NCBI GenBank assembly: GCA_001917585.1
Contig: MNEG01000103.1
Coordinates: forward strand, 1-36,150
DNA length: 36,150 nt
Source: Candidatus Rokubacteria bacterium 13_1_40CM_68_15
GTDB taxonomy: Bacteria > Methylomirabilota > Methylomirabilia > Rokubacteriales > CSP1-6
Reading direction: 5' to 3'
Each line of letters opens with the position of its first letter. The first letter of the stretch is position 1. The translations under genes were made by a program, and so were the position numbers. The notes beneath the pieces were generated by a model. That model saw only the letters and a list, made by a program, of their open reading frames with translations, was not told the origin of the DNA and did not search any database. This document shows, piece by piece, positions 8,225 to 15,446 of the stretch.

Positions 8225-8546
8225 CGGTCAACCGCGCTCGCTGACGAAGATCCGCGTGGCGACCTGCGCCCGGACGGTGACGACGGGCGTGGGCGCGGCG
8301 TTCGCGGTCGCCGCCAAGATGGGATGGTTCGAAGCGGAGGGGCTCGACGCCGAGATCGTGCAGCTGGCCAGCTCGACCGATTGCGTGAACGGCGTGGCCA
8401 TCCGGCAGGTCGACTTTGCGCTCCCGAGCATCGAGCCACTGGCGATCCTCAAGCCGCAAGGCATGAAGGCGAGGGCGTTCGACGAGATCAACCAGTTCAA
8501 CGTCAACGAGGTGATTGCCGAGGCCAGGGCGTACCGCGCGAAATAG
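8163..8546 (+). pseudogene. ABC transporter substrate-binding protein (NMT1/THI5-like), large internal deletion
   Basis: The frame encodes 127 aa: a signal peptide (about residues 1-22), the N-terminal lobe with KIRVATCARTVTTGVGAAF, MGWFEAEGLDAEIVQLASS and VDFALPSIEPLAILKPQG, then abruptly a typical C-terminal tail FDEINQFNVNEVIAEARAYR. Normal members are about 320-350 aa, so roughly 200 residues are missing between Phe near residue 105 and the tail, in frame. The start ATG at 8163 has GGAG upstream and overlaps the preceding gene by 62 bases. Without most of both lobes it should not bind ligand, so I call it a remnant. An assembly collapse is the alternative explanation. Confidence 0.75.
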
Positions 8547-8564
8547 GGGCCATATCGGGGCCCC
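8546..8564. terminator. Hairpin between convergent genes, possible bidirectional terminator
   Basis: GGGGCC at 8546-8551 pairs with GGCCCC at 8559-8564 around a 7-base loop, in the short gap between convergent coding regions. There is no T-run on either side, so intrinsic termination is uncertain. Confidence 0.35.
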
Positions 8565-8570
8565 GTCTCC

Positions 8571-9041
8571 TCAGTAGTGTTGGCGCCCCACGTTGGAATT
8601 CTTTTTTCCTGGCCCGAAGAGCGTTTCACGGTTGGGCGGCCTGTCTTCCGAGCGCTTCTCGATGGCGTCCAGTGACTGCTGCAGGTCGGCAACCAGCTTG
8701 GCGGAGTCGACGTCGTGGACCCGGGCGATCTCTTCCCACGTCTTGCCACTGCGGGACTCTGCGGCGATCTGCTCGAAGGTGCGCCCGGTGACCTTCGCCA
8801 GGCGGTGGGCGATCAGCAAATCTCCCCAGCCGAACTCGGTCTGCGCCCGCTGCGCTCGCAAGGTCTCCACCGAGATGGCGAGCTTGCGCGAGATATGACC
8901 GACCACGACGCGGGTGCCGTCCGGCTCCATCGAAGCGCGCTCGATCGCCGCGGCGCGCTCGCTCAGGGCGTCGGCGCTCCAGGCGACTCCGGTCCAGAGC
9001 AGGACGGCCAGCGCGACCGGTATTCCCAGCGCTCGCCTCAT
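8571..9041 (-). CDS. Small exported protein of unknown function
   Basis: A 156-aa protein starting MRRALGIPVALAVLLWTGVAWSADA, with its positive residues, hydrophobic core and AWSA cleavage site forming a clear Sec signal peptide. The mature part is soluble and helical, with ISRKLAISVETLRAQRAQ, FGWGDLLIAHRLAKVTG and SGKTWEEIARVHDVDSAKLV. These resemble the helix-turn pattern seen in small periplasmic proteins of unknown function found beside Pro/Tyr-rich proteins. The tail is charged and low in complexity. The ATG at 9041 overlaps the stop of the Pro/Tyr-rich protein gene (ATGA), so the two are almost certainly coexpressed. Longer frames upstream are Arg-rich shadow. Role unknown; periplasmic or envelope location inferred from the signal peptide. 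Confidence 0.8.
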   Translation of the reverse strand: MRRALGIPVALAVLLWTGVAWSADALSERAAAIERASMEPDGTRVVVGHISRKLAISVETLRAQRAQTEFGWGDLLIAHRLAKVTGRTFEQIAAESRSGKTWEEIARVHDVDSAKLVADLQQSLDAIEKRSEDRPPNRETLFGPGKKNSNVGRQHY

Positions 9042-9418
9042 GGCCGCGGCAGAACCTTCACCCACGGCTCGGGGCACGTCTGAACCATCGGGTAATACGT
9101 TCGGGCGCTCGGACAGTAGTACCAGTATGACTCGGGCGCCGGTGCAGCCGGCGCGGACGGTGGGACGGGCGGCGCAGACTGCTGGATGTACACGGGCGGT
9201 TCCTGCACGATGACGGGCGGCGGATAGACGTAGTAAGGCGGAGGTGGGTAGTACCAGTACGGGTACGGGCCCCATCCCCACCAGAACGCCGGGCCCACAC
9301 CAATGACGACGCGGCTCCGTACGCCGGAGTGTCCGCGGGCGCCCCGGGCGTCGGCGGCCAGCACGATGCTCAGCACGAGGGCGCTCGAGACGAGAAAGAC
9401 CACGGCGACCTTTTTCAT
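9038..9418 (-). CDS. Pro/Tyr-rich exported protein with YYC...YYP...C motif
   Basis: A 126-aa protein. Residues 1-22 form a signal peptide (MKKVAVVFLVSSALVLSIVL, then A-rich). Next comes a low-complexity Trp/Tyr/Pro stretch (WWGWGPYPYWYYPPPPYYVY) and a Pro/Ala linker. It ends in a short domain with YWYYCPSARTYYPMVQTCPE then PWVKVLP; the two Cys could form a disulfide. This tail is a recurring motif in small envelope proteins of proteobacteria-like genomes with no established function. It is cotranscribed with the downstream 156-aa exported protein through an ATGA overlap, and is divergent from the small membrane protein at 9510. Likely outer-envelope or periplasmic; function unknown. Confidence 0.8.
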   Translation of the reverse strand: MKKVAVVFLVSSALVLSIVLAADARGARGHSGVRSRVVIGVGPAFWWGWGPYPYWYYPPPPYYVYPPPVIVQEPPVYIQQSAPPVPPSAPAAPAPESYWYYCPSARTYYPMVQTCPEPWVKVLPRP

Positions 9419-9509
9419 GCCGTGGCAAGAGCATCCGCCCAAACCCGAGTCCACGTCAAGTTGCCGACGGCCTGTGGCGGCACGAGGGTCCTGCCGATTA
9501 CCCGGGGAG

Positions 9510-9686
9510 ATGGACTTCGGTCTGGCCGGACGAATCGTGGTCATGATGGGAGCGGGCGTCGTCGCGCTTGCCGCGCTCAATGCCGGCCTCATGCTCCGCC
9601 AGCGCTGGCTGACGCTCTTCGGTGTGGCCGGCATGCTGGTGTTCCTCGCGATGCTGATCAGACGCATCGTGGAGACGATCCTCTGA
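9510..9686 (+). CDS. Small two-helix membrane protein
   Basis: A 58-aa protein, mostly hydrophobic, with two predicted membrane segments: RIVVMMGAGVVALAALNAGL and WLTLFGVAGMLVFLAMLI, joined by a short basic loop (MLRQRW). The ATG at 9510 has GGGGAG directly upstream, though the spacing is short. It is divergent from the Pro/Tyr-rich gene and ends 6 bases before the convergent SDR stop. No family recognised. It fits the intergenic space well, but as a tiny ORF in GC-rich DNA it could still be non-coding. Confidence 0.5.
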   Translation: MDFGLAGRIVVMMGAGVVALAALNAGLMLRQRWLTLFGVAGMLVFLAMLIRRIVETIL

Positions 9687-9692
9687 GCCCGG

Positions 9693-10460
9693 TCACCCGA
9701 TGACGCGGCCGCCCATGACCCGGATGGTGTCCCCGGTAACGTAGGCGGAGGCGTCGGAGGCGAGGAAGACGCAGGCGTCGGCGATCTCCTCGGGCCGGCC
9801 CAGCCGGCCCAGCGGAATCGCCTTGAGCTGCTCGGGTGCGCCCGGCGGCGCCTGGCGGAACTCGGGGTACCACTCGGCGTAGCGCCGCTCGGTGTCGATG
9901 AAGCCCGGCATGACCATGTTGGCCCGGATCCCGAACGGTCCCAGCTCGGCGGCCAGCGCGCGGATCAGGCCCAGGAGCCCGGTCTTGGCCGCGGTGACCG
10001 CCGCCGTGTTGGGCCGGCCCGTCAACGCGGATTGCCCGCCGATGGCGATGATGCTGCCACGCCGCCGCTCCTTCATCGACGGCACCACCGCTCGGGTGAG
10101 ATAGAAGGCGGAGTGGAGGTTCACGCCGATCACGCGGTGCCACTCCTCGAGCGCCGTGTCGGCGAGCGCCCGGTGCGGCCGGATGGCCGCGTTACAGACC
10201 AGGATGTCGATGCCGCCCAGCTCGGCCTGTCCCTGACGCACCATCGATTCGACGGCGCCGGCATCCGCGATGTCAGCCAGCACGGGAACGACGCGCACGC
10301 CGGCGTTGCGGCACTCGGCGACGACGGCCTCCAGCTCATCGCGGTTGATCCGGGTGTTCACCACCAGGTCGGCGCCCTCGGCGGCGAAGGCCAGCGCGAT
10401 GGCGCGGCCGATGTTGCGGCTGGCTCCTGTGACGAGCGCGGTCTTGCCCTGGAGCCTCAT
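9693..10460 (-). CDS. Short-chain dehydrogenase/reductase family protein lacking catalytic Ser and Tyr
   Basis: A 255-aa classical-SDR-sized protein. The cofactor site is intact: TGASRNIG at residues 11-18, LADIAD near 61-66, CNAA at 89-92, and Asn114 in GVNLHSAF. The active site is not: where the family has Ser and YxxxK, this protein reads AIGGQSALTGRP and NTAAVTAAK, so the Ser position is Gly142 and the Tyr position Val155, while Lys159 remains. The rest (PFGIRANMVMPGFIDTER, GRLGRPEEIADACVFLASD, YVTGDTIRVMGG) is regular FabG-like SDR. I recall other divergent SDRs with HVVxAK in this place, so it may belong to such a clade. The ATG at 10460 overlaps the stop of the upstream hydrolase gene (ATGA). 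Reductase activity is doubtful. Confidence 0.88.
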   Translation of the reverse strand: MRLQGKTALVTGASRNIGRAIALAFAAEGADLVVNTRINRDELEAVVAECRNAGVRVVPVLADIADAGAVESMVRQGQAELGGIDILVCNAAIRPHRALADTALEEWHRVIGVNLHSAFYLTRAVVPSMKERRRGSIIAIGGQSALTGRPNTAAVTAAKTGLLGLIRALAAELGPFGIRANMVMPGFIDTERRYAEWYPEFRQAPPGAPEQLKAIPLGRLGRPEEIADACVFLASDASAYVTGDTIRVMGGRVIG

Positions 10461-11324
10461 GCGGGCAGGTGCTCGCGATACCACGCCAGAGTGGCCGCCA
10501 TGACCTCGCTGAACGCGGGTTCCGTGTAGACTTCGTAGTGTCCGTAGCCCTCGAGCACGACCAGCCGCTTGGGCTCTCCGGCCCGCGCGTAGAGCGCGGC
10601 CGATTCTTCGGGCGGCACGAGGCGATCGTCGTCGGTCGTGATGAAGAGAGCCGCGCGCGGCGCGATCCTGTCCACGACCCACTCCGGGTTGAACTCGACG
10701 GTGTCGTCGACGTACTCGAGTGGGATCCGACTCACCGCGGCCGGGTGGCTTCGCCGAGCCGCCGCCGCCAGCTCGGCCGACTGACGATCGGGCAGCAGGA
10801 TCTCTTCGCGATTCACCAGCTCCGACTCGCCCTCCAGCGTCCGCTTGACCCGGTCGCGACGGGACCGCGCGAGGAGGTCGTGCCACTCGTCGGGGCGGCG
10901 CACACTCCGCATCCACCGGGCGCCGTTGCCGATGCCGACCACACTGACGACGCACCGAACCCGGCGGTCGACGGCGGCCACCCAGACCACGGTCGCGCCC
11001 CCGTAACTCGTCCAGTAGAGACCCAGCCGCTCGGGGTCGACCTCGGGAAGCGTGCCGAGGAAGGTCATGGCGGCCTGCACGTCGGCAACTCGGCCATACG
11101 GCGCGAGTCGGCTGCGCGGGCCAGAGCGCTGTCCCCCCAGCCCTTGTAATCGAAGGTCATCGCCACGTAGCCGGCTTCCGTGAGGGTCCGGGCGTTGTCC
11201 GGCAAGTAGAGGTCCTTGATGCCGGTGTAGCCATGGCACAGCACCACGCTGGCCCGCTGCTGCCCGGGTGCGAGGTCGGGCGGCGACACCCTTCACTGTA
11301 GAAGGTGACCGGCTTGGTGATCAT
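10457..11324 (-). pseudogene. Alpha/beta hydrolase (dienelactone hydrolase-like), two frameshifts
   Basis: Three minus-strand frames carry successive parts of one protein. MITKPVTFYSEG starts at 11324. After a shift near 11285-11290 comes DLAPGQQRASVVLCHGYTG, continuing to AMTFDYKGWGDS. After a second shift near 11121-11132 comes RSRLAPYGRVADVQAAMTFL, continuing to the stop at 10457. About ten residues also seem to be missing after the N-terminal strand. The nucleophile elbow reads YWTSYGG where the family has GTSYGG, so the Gly before Thr-Ser is Trp. The acid TTDDDRLVPPEE and base EGYGHYEVY regions remain. It would lie first in an operon with the SDR. It is either a decaying gene or carries assembly indels; the elbow substitution favours decay. 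Confidence 0.8.
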
Positions 11325-11350
11325 TGCGGGATCGTACACCAGACCCTCGC

Positions 11351-11378
11351 TTGACTCTGCCGCCCACCGGGATATAGT
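11351..11378 (+). promoter_or_regulatory. Sigma-70-type promoter of the amidohydrolase gene
   Basis: TTGACT at 11351-11356 and TATAGT at 11373-11378 are 16 bases apart, in the gap between divergent genes and about 43 bases before the ATG at 11421. Both hexamers differ from consensus at one or two positions only, which stands out in such GC-rich DNA. Confidence 0.65.
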
Positions 11379-11420
11379 CCCGACTCACCGCCAGCGAACG
11401 TGAGGGCGAGGAGGATTCCC

Positions 11421-12623
11421 ATGAAAGACGGCCTCCGATTCGTCGACTCCGACATGCACATCATGGAACCGCCCGATCTCTTCGAGCGGTACCTCGATCC
11501 GAAGTTCAAGCACCGGATCAGCGTGCCGGTGGGCTCGGACGGGCGGCCCAGTCGTGGCCCGGCGGCCGGCTTGATCATCGTCGACGGGGTGTCCGTCTCG
11601 GACTCCGATCTGCAACAGTACCGGAAGCGCGTACGTCCGATCCAGAGCCAGACCAGTCAGCCGCTCTCGGGATCGCGGCTCTTCGACACGGGCCGGCTCG
11701 ACTTCGCCGTGGAGCGCAAGTACAACGCCGAAGCCCAGGTCATGGGCATGGAGATGGAAGGCGTCGACATCGCGGTGCTCTACCCGACCACCGGCCTCGC
11801 CCTCCTCGGCCGCAACGACATGGATCCGCAGCTCTCGCTGGCGCTCTGCCAGGCCTACAACAACTGGATCCACGAGTTCTGCCAGCACAGCCCCGACCGC
11901 TTGAAGTTCGTGGCCATGCTGCCCGTTCACGACGTGCACCTGGCGTGCAAGGAGCTGGTGCGGTGCGTGCGTGAGCTGGGTGCCGTCGGGTCGTTCATCC
12001 GGCCGAATCTGCTGAACGGCCGGTACTGGCACTCGAACTACTGGGACCCGCTCTACACCGTGCACGAAGACCTGAACGTGACCTGGGGATTCCACGAGGG
12101 CGTGAGCGCGGTGTACTCGCGCATGATCGAACTGTACGGCGAGAATCGATTCTACCGTCACGTGGCGAGCCACTGGATCGAGATGCAGCAGGCGCTGATC
12201 GCGATGATCATCGGTGGCGTGTTCGAGTTCCATCCGAAGCTGCGGGTGGGGTTCCTCGAAGCTCAGAACTCCTGGGTGCCCGGGATCCTGTCGCGGATCG
12301 AATGGGACTATCCGCAGTACCGTGATTCCCACGCCCCCTATCTCGCGCTCACCCCGCGCGAGTATTTCCAGCGCAATTGCTGGGCCGCGGTCGAGGGCAG
12401 CGAGCCGGAGATCGAGGCGACGGCCGGCCTCATCGGCGGCAACCGCATGTGCATCTCGACCGACTACCCGCACTTCGACTCGAACTTCCCCCACGTCGCG
12501 GAGAATCTGCTCAAGAATGTCCCGCGGAAGATCGCCGAGCAGATCTTGGTGGGCGGCGCGCACCTCTACGGGTTCACGGAGGCCGACTTCAAGAAGGCCG
12601 ACGCGGCCAGGGCGGCGGCGTGA
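11421..12623 (+). CDS. Amidohydrolase family 2 protein (ACMSD-like TIM barrel)
   Basis: A 400-aa protein of the Amidohydro_2 family, which includes ACMSD and 2,3-dihydroxybenzoate decarboxylase-type enzymes. The N-terminal metal motif is FVDSDMHIMEPPDLFERYL (Asp9, Asp11, His13, Glu16). Later features are GFHEGVSAVYSR, VASHWIEMQQALIAMIIGG, FLEAQNSWVPGILSRIEWD and the terminal STDYPHFDSNFP, where the Asp is the expected metal-bound catalytic residue. The family hydrolyses or decarboxylates small aromatic or carboxylic substrates using one metal ion. The ATG at 11421 has GAGGAGG about 6 bases upstream; an in-frame GTG seven codons earlier is less likely. It has its own promoter and is monocistronic, with the next gene convergent 4 bases away. 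Substrate unknown. Confidence 0.9.
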   Translation: MKDGLRFVDSDMHIMEPPDLFERYLDPKFKHRISVPVGSDGRPSRGPAAGLIIVDGVSVSDSDLQQYRKRVRPIQSQTSQPLSGSRLFDTGRLDFAVERKYNAEAQVMGMEMEGVDIAVLYPTTGLALLGRNDMDPQLSLALCQAYNNWIHEFCQHSPDRLKFVAMLPVHDVHLACKELVRCVRELGAVGSFIRPNLLNGRYWHSNYWDPLYTVHEDLNVTWGFHEGVSAVYSRMIELYGENRFYRHVASHWIEMQQALIAMIIGGVFEFHPKLRVGFLEAQNSWVPGILSRIEWDYPQYRDSHAPYLALTPREYFQRNCWAAVEGSEPEIEATAGLIGGNRMCISTDYPHFDSNFPHVAENLLKNVPRKIAEQILVGGAHLYGFTEADFKKADAARAAA

Positions 12624-12627
12624 GCCG

Positions 12628-12807
12628 TCAGGGCATCAGAAGGAGGTAGAGCAGTCCTTCGATCCAGTCCTTGAGCAGCAGGGCGGAGAGGAGGATGAGT
12701 CCGGCGCCGACACTGAGCTGCATTCGCCGCGGCGCGCCGCCGGCGATGAGCAGGGCGTTGACGATGGCCAGCGCGGTCAGGAGCGGCGTCGTGACGTTGA
12801 GGCCCAC
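12628..12807 (-). CDS. Small two-helix membrane protein, GTG start
   Basis: A 59-aa hydrophobic protein. One segment spans TPLLTALAIVNALLIAGGA and a second VGAGLILLSALLLKDWI, separated by a short basic loop (PRRMQ), ending LYLLLMP. The GTG at 12807 has GGAGGTG 4-5 bases upstream, a strong ribosome site that fixes the start; the frame is open far upstream but those codons read as Arg/Pro-rich shadow. It is convergent with the amidohydrolase. No family recognised, but the ribosome site and the membrane pattern together make it credible. Confidence 0.6.
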   Translation of the reverse strand: MGLNVTTPLLTALAIVNALLIAGGAPRRMQLSVGAGLILLSALLLKDWIEGLLYLLLMP

Positions 12808-12951
12808 GCGACACCTCCGAACCCTGCCAGTTCTCTCGGTACTGTCGTGTCTGCAAACTTCTGGCCGAGCTGCCGTGTCGGCGCGCGCGTCAGTCGTCAC
12901 AAGGGCTTGACGTCGTCGTGGCCGCGCGGGATCGAGCTCCTCGAAGCAGAC

Positions 12952-12989
12952 CCCTCCCGACTGTGATCTTTTCCGACAGAATCGGAGGG
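12952..12989. terminator. Imperfect hairpin downstream of the second TauD gene
   Basis: CCCTCCCGA pairs with TCGGAGGG (one bulge), and inside it CTGT pairs with ACAG around an 11-base loop. It lies 13 bases past the stop of the minus-strand gene at 13002. No T-run follows on the minus strand, so it may be a Rho-assisted or processing hairpin, or chance. Confidence 0.3.
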
Positions 12990-13001
12990 TAGGGCAGGCG
13001 G

Positions 13002-13889
13002 TCAGGAGTCGCTGGTCACCGGGGCGGGCTGCTCGACGTCGAGGGTCGTGACGCGACGCAGCTCCCGGCGGTACTTCCCGTCGTCGAAGGGGCGACCTCG
13101 ATGCATCGTCGCGCGATTGTCCCAGATCACGAGGTCGCCGACCTGCCAGGCATGACGGTAGACGAACTCGCGCTGGGTCGCGTGCTCCGTCAGATCGCGC
13201 AGGAGGAGCCGTCCCTCGGGGACCGGCCAGTCGATGATCCTGGAGGCATGCGCCGCCAGGTAGAGCGAGCGGCGCTGCGAGCGCGGGATCGTGCGGACGA
13301 GCGGATGGATCGCCCCCTTCAGCGCCTCCTGCTCGTCGCTGGAGAACTCGAAGCCGAGTGTTTGACGTGAGTGGGCGATCGAGTGGTGCGCGCGCAGGCC
13401 CTCGAGCCGCGCCTTGATCTCGGGCGGCAGCGCGTCGTACGCGGCGCGCATGTCCGCGAATTCCGTGTCTGCGGAGACGGGTGGGACGACCTTGGCCGAG
13501 AGCATCGAGTATCGGCCCGGGGGATCCTGGAACGACGCGTCGGTGTACCACAGACGATTGCCCAGGCTGTACATGCGCCGGCGATCGTCGTGTTTGATGA
13601 TGTCGCCGTTCTCGTCGATGTTCGAGATGTCGCTGAGCGCTTCGTTCCCCAGCCGGCTCTTGTAGAGAACGCTGCTCCCCGTTTTCGAGTGCAGCCGGCC
13701 GTCCAGTCGCTGGGCAAACGCCAGCTGTTCATCGTCGGCGAAGGGCTGGTCGCGGAACACGAGCACCGCGTATTCGTCCATCCCGGCCCGGATCTGGGCG
13801 AGGGCATCCCGATCGTGAACCTGACGGAGATCGACCGGGCTCACCTCGGCCACGAAGTGCGGGTGGAGCTTCCGGAACGTCAGGGCCAC
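13002..13889 (-). CDS. TauD/TfdA-family protein with iron-ligand His replaced by Tyr
   Basis: A 295-aa relative of the TfdA-type dioxygenases, full length by family standards. The HxD motif normally in WHTDSSF reads WYTDASF here: residue 115 is Tyr (codon TAC, one base from CAC), Asp117 is kept, and the distal His263 in NRATMHRGRPFDD and the Arg cluster YRRELRRVTT are kept. The rest is well conserved (YSMLSAKVVPPVSADTEFAD, MRAAYDALPPE), which argues against random decay. GTG at 13889 is chosen because the family-like sequence LTFRKLHPHF begins there; an ATG at 13967 would add 26 unconserved residues. It is monocistronic on the minus strand and divergent from the amidohydrolase/TRAP operon. 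Iron binding and catalysis are doubtful or altered. Confidence 0.88.
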   Translation of the reverse strand: MALTFRKLHPHFVAEVSPVDLRQVHDRDALAQIRAGMDEYAVLVFRDQPFADDEQLAFAQRLDGRLHSKTGSSVLYKSRLGNEALSDISNIDENGDIIKHDDRRRMYSLGNRLWYTDASFQDPPGRYSMLSAKVVPPVSADTEFADMRAAYDALPPEIKARLEGLRAHHSIAHSRQTLGFEFSSDEQEALKGAIHPLVRTIPRSQRRSLYLAAHASRIIDWPVPEGRLLLRDLTEHATQREFVYRHAWQVGDLVIWDNRATMHRGRPFDDGKYRRELRRVTTLDVEQPAPVTSDS

Positions 13890-13944
13890 GACGCTCAGCG
13901 TAGGGCCGGGTGAAGCCGCGGTCAAGGAGCCGATCGCCCTGGGC

Positions 13945-13974
13945 TTGTGAAGCCGCACGCGAGTCATGTAGAGT
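13945..13974 (+). promoter_or_regulatory. Possible promoter of the TRAP/hydantoinase operon
   Basis: TTGTGA at 13945-13950 and TAGAGT at 13969-13974 are 18 bases apart, within the 190-base gap before the first gene of the nine-gene operon (ATG 14079). It leaves a leader of about 95 bases. Only moderate hexamer matches. Confidence 0.25.
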
Positions 13975-14078
13975 CGCGCCCACGGAACCGTAATGTCACC
14001 AGGTCCGCTCACCGGCGTGCATCACGCACCACGCGAGACGCCGCCCGCCGTCCGGATCACCCTCCAAGACACACCTGA

Positions 14079-15446
14079 ATGAGTCTCGCGACCGTGGATC
14101 TCGTGGTACGGGGCGGGACGATCGTCTCGTCCACCGGAGCCATGAGCGCCGGCATCGCCGTCGATGGCGGCGTGATCGTGGCCATCGCACGCGACGACGC
14201 GCTTCCCGAGGCTCGCGAGACGATCGACGCCGCCGGGAAGTACGTGCTCCCCGGAGTCATCGATCCCCACGTCCACTTCCGCTCCCCCGGCTACGAATAC
14301 AAGGAAGACTGGACGAGTGGCACGGCAGCCGCCGCGTGCGGCGGCGTCACCATGGTCCTCGAGATGCCGAACAGCGATCCTCCGACCTCGACGGTGGACG
14401 GGCTGCAGGTCAAGCAGGCGATCGCCGCCCGCGACGCGTACGTCGACTACGCCCTGTACGGCCTGCTGGGTCAGCAGAATCTCGACGAGCTGCCCGGACT
14501 CGCCCGCCACGGCGTCATCGGACTCAAGTGCTTCATGGGCAACAACCCCATCGGTCACATCGACGACGGCGCCATGCTCGAAGGGCTCGAGATCGCCGCG
14601 TCGCTCGGGCTGCGTGTCGCCGTGCACGCCGAGAATGCCGCGATCATCGAGCGGAGGAGTGGCCGTCTCCGGGCGGCCGGCCGCCGAGATCCGCTGGCCC
14701 ACCTCGAGTCCCGCCCGGCCGTCTGTGCCGTCGACGCCGTCGAGCGTGCGATCGCCTTCGCGGAGGCCGCCGGCGCCCAGCTCCACATCGCGCACGAGGG
14801 GTGCAAGGACGCGCTGCCCATCATCCGTGACGCCAAGAGCCGGGGTGTCGCGCTGACGGCGGAGACGTGCCCGCACTATCTCTTGCTCACCGCCGAGGAC
14901 ATGCACCGCGTCGGTCACGTTCTTCGCGTCAATCCGCCCGTTCGCGGCCCGGGACACGCCGAGCCGTTGTGGAACGGGCTCGTCGACGGCATCATCGACA
15001 TGCTCGCCACGGATCACGCCCCTCACGCCATCCCCGAGAAGACGGCTGATGACATCTGGGATTGCGTGTCCGGATTCGGAGGCCTCGAGACGGCGGTCCC
15101 GTTGCTGCTCACCGAGGTGAACCGGGGCCGGATCACCCTCGAGCAGTACGTGAGGTGGTCGTCCCTCGCCCCTGCCAGGACGTGGGGCCTCTACCCGAGG
15201 AAAGGCGTGCTCGATGTCGGATCCGACGCCGATATCGTGATCGTCGATCTCGAGCGGGACGGAACGATCCGGGCCGATCGCTTCCAGTCGAAGAGCAAGA
15301 TCACGCCGTTCGAGGGATTCCGGACGAAGGGCCAGCCGGTGTGCACGATCGTGCGGGGCCGCGTCGTGATGCGCGACGGCACGCTCGAAGGCCGGCCAGG
15401 CTGGGGCCGGTTGGTGACACCGCACCGCGCGCGGCCACGGCCGTGA
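14079..15446 (+). CDS. Allantoinase/dihydropyrimidinase-like cyclic amidohydrolase
   Basis: A 455-aa amidohydrolase-superfamily enzyme of the allantoinase/dihydroorotase/hydantoinase group. The binuclear metal site can be traced: His64 and His66 in IDPHVHFRSPG, Lys150 in GLKCFMGNN (the carboxylated Lys), His183 in AVHAENAA, His236/His239 in LHIAHEG and Asp312 in MLATDHAPH. The C-terminal strand domain (SDADIVIVDLERDGTI) is typical. These enzymes hydrolyse cyclic amide bonds of hydantoins, allantoin, dihydropyrimidines or dihydroorotate. Which ring is cut here is not decided by the motifs, although the Lys context is closer to allantoinase-type members. It opens the operon, and its stop overlaps the dctQ GTG by 4 bases. 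The ATG at 14079 has no strong ribosome site. Confidence 0.9.
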   Translation: MSLATVDLVVRGGTIVSSTGAMSAGIAVDGGVIVAIARDDALPEARETIDAAGKYVLPGVIDPHVHFRSPGYEYKEDWTSGTAAAACGGVTMVLEMPNSDPPTSTVDGLQVKQAIAARDAYVDYALYGLLGQQNLDELPGLARHGVIGLKCFMGNNPIGHIDDGAMLEGLEIAASLGLRVAVHAENAAIIERRSGRLRAAGRRDPLAHLESRPAVCAVDAVERAIAFAEAAGAQLHIAHEGCKDALPIIRDAKSRGVALTAETCPHYLLLTAEDMHRVGHVLRVNPPVRGPGHAEPLWNGLVDGIIDMLATDHAPHAIPEKTADDIWDCVSGFGGLETAVPLLLTEVNRGRITLEQYVRWSSLAPARTWGLYPRKGVLDVGSDADIVIVDLERDGTIRADRFQSKSKITPFEGFRTKGQPVCTIVRGRVVMRDGTLEGRPGWGRLVTPHRARPRP

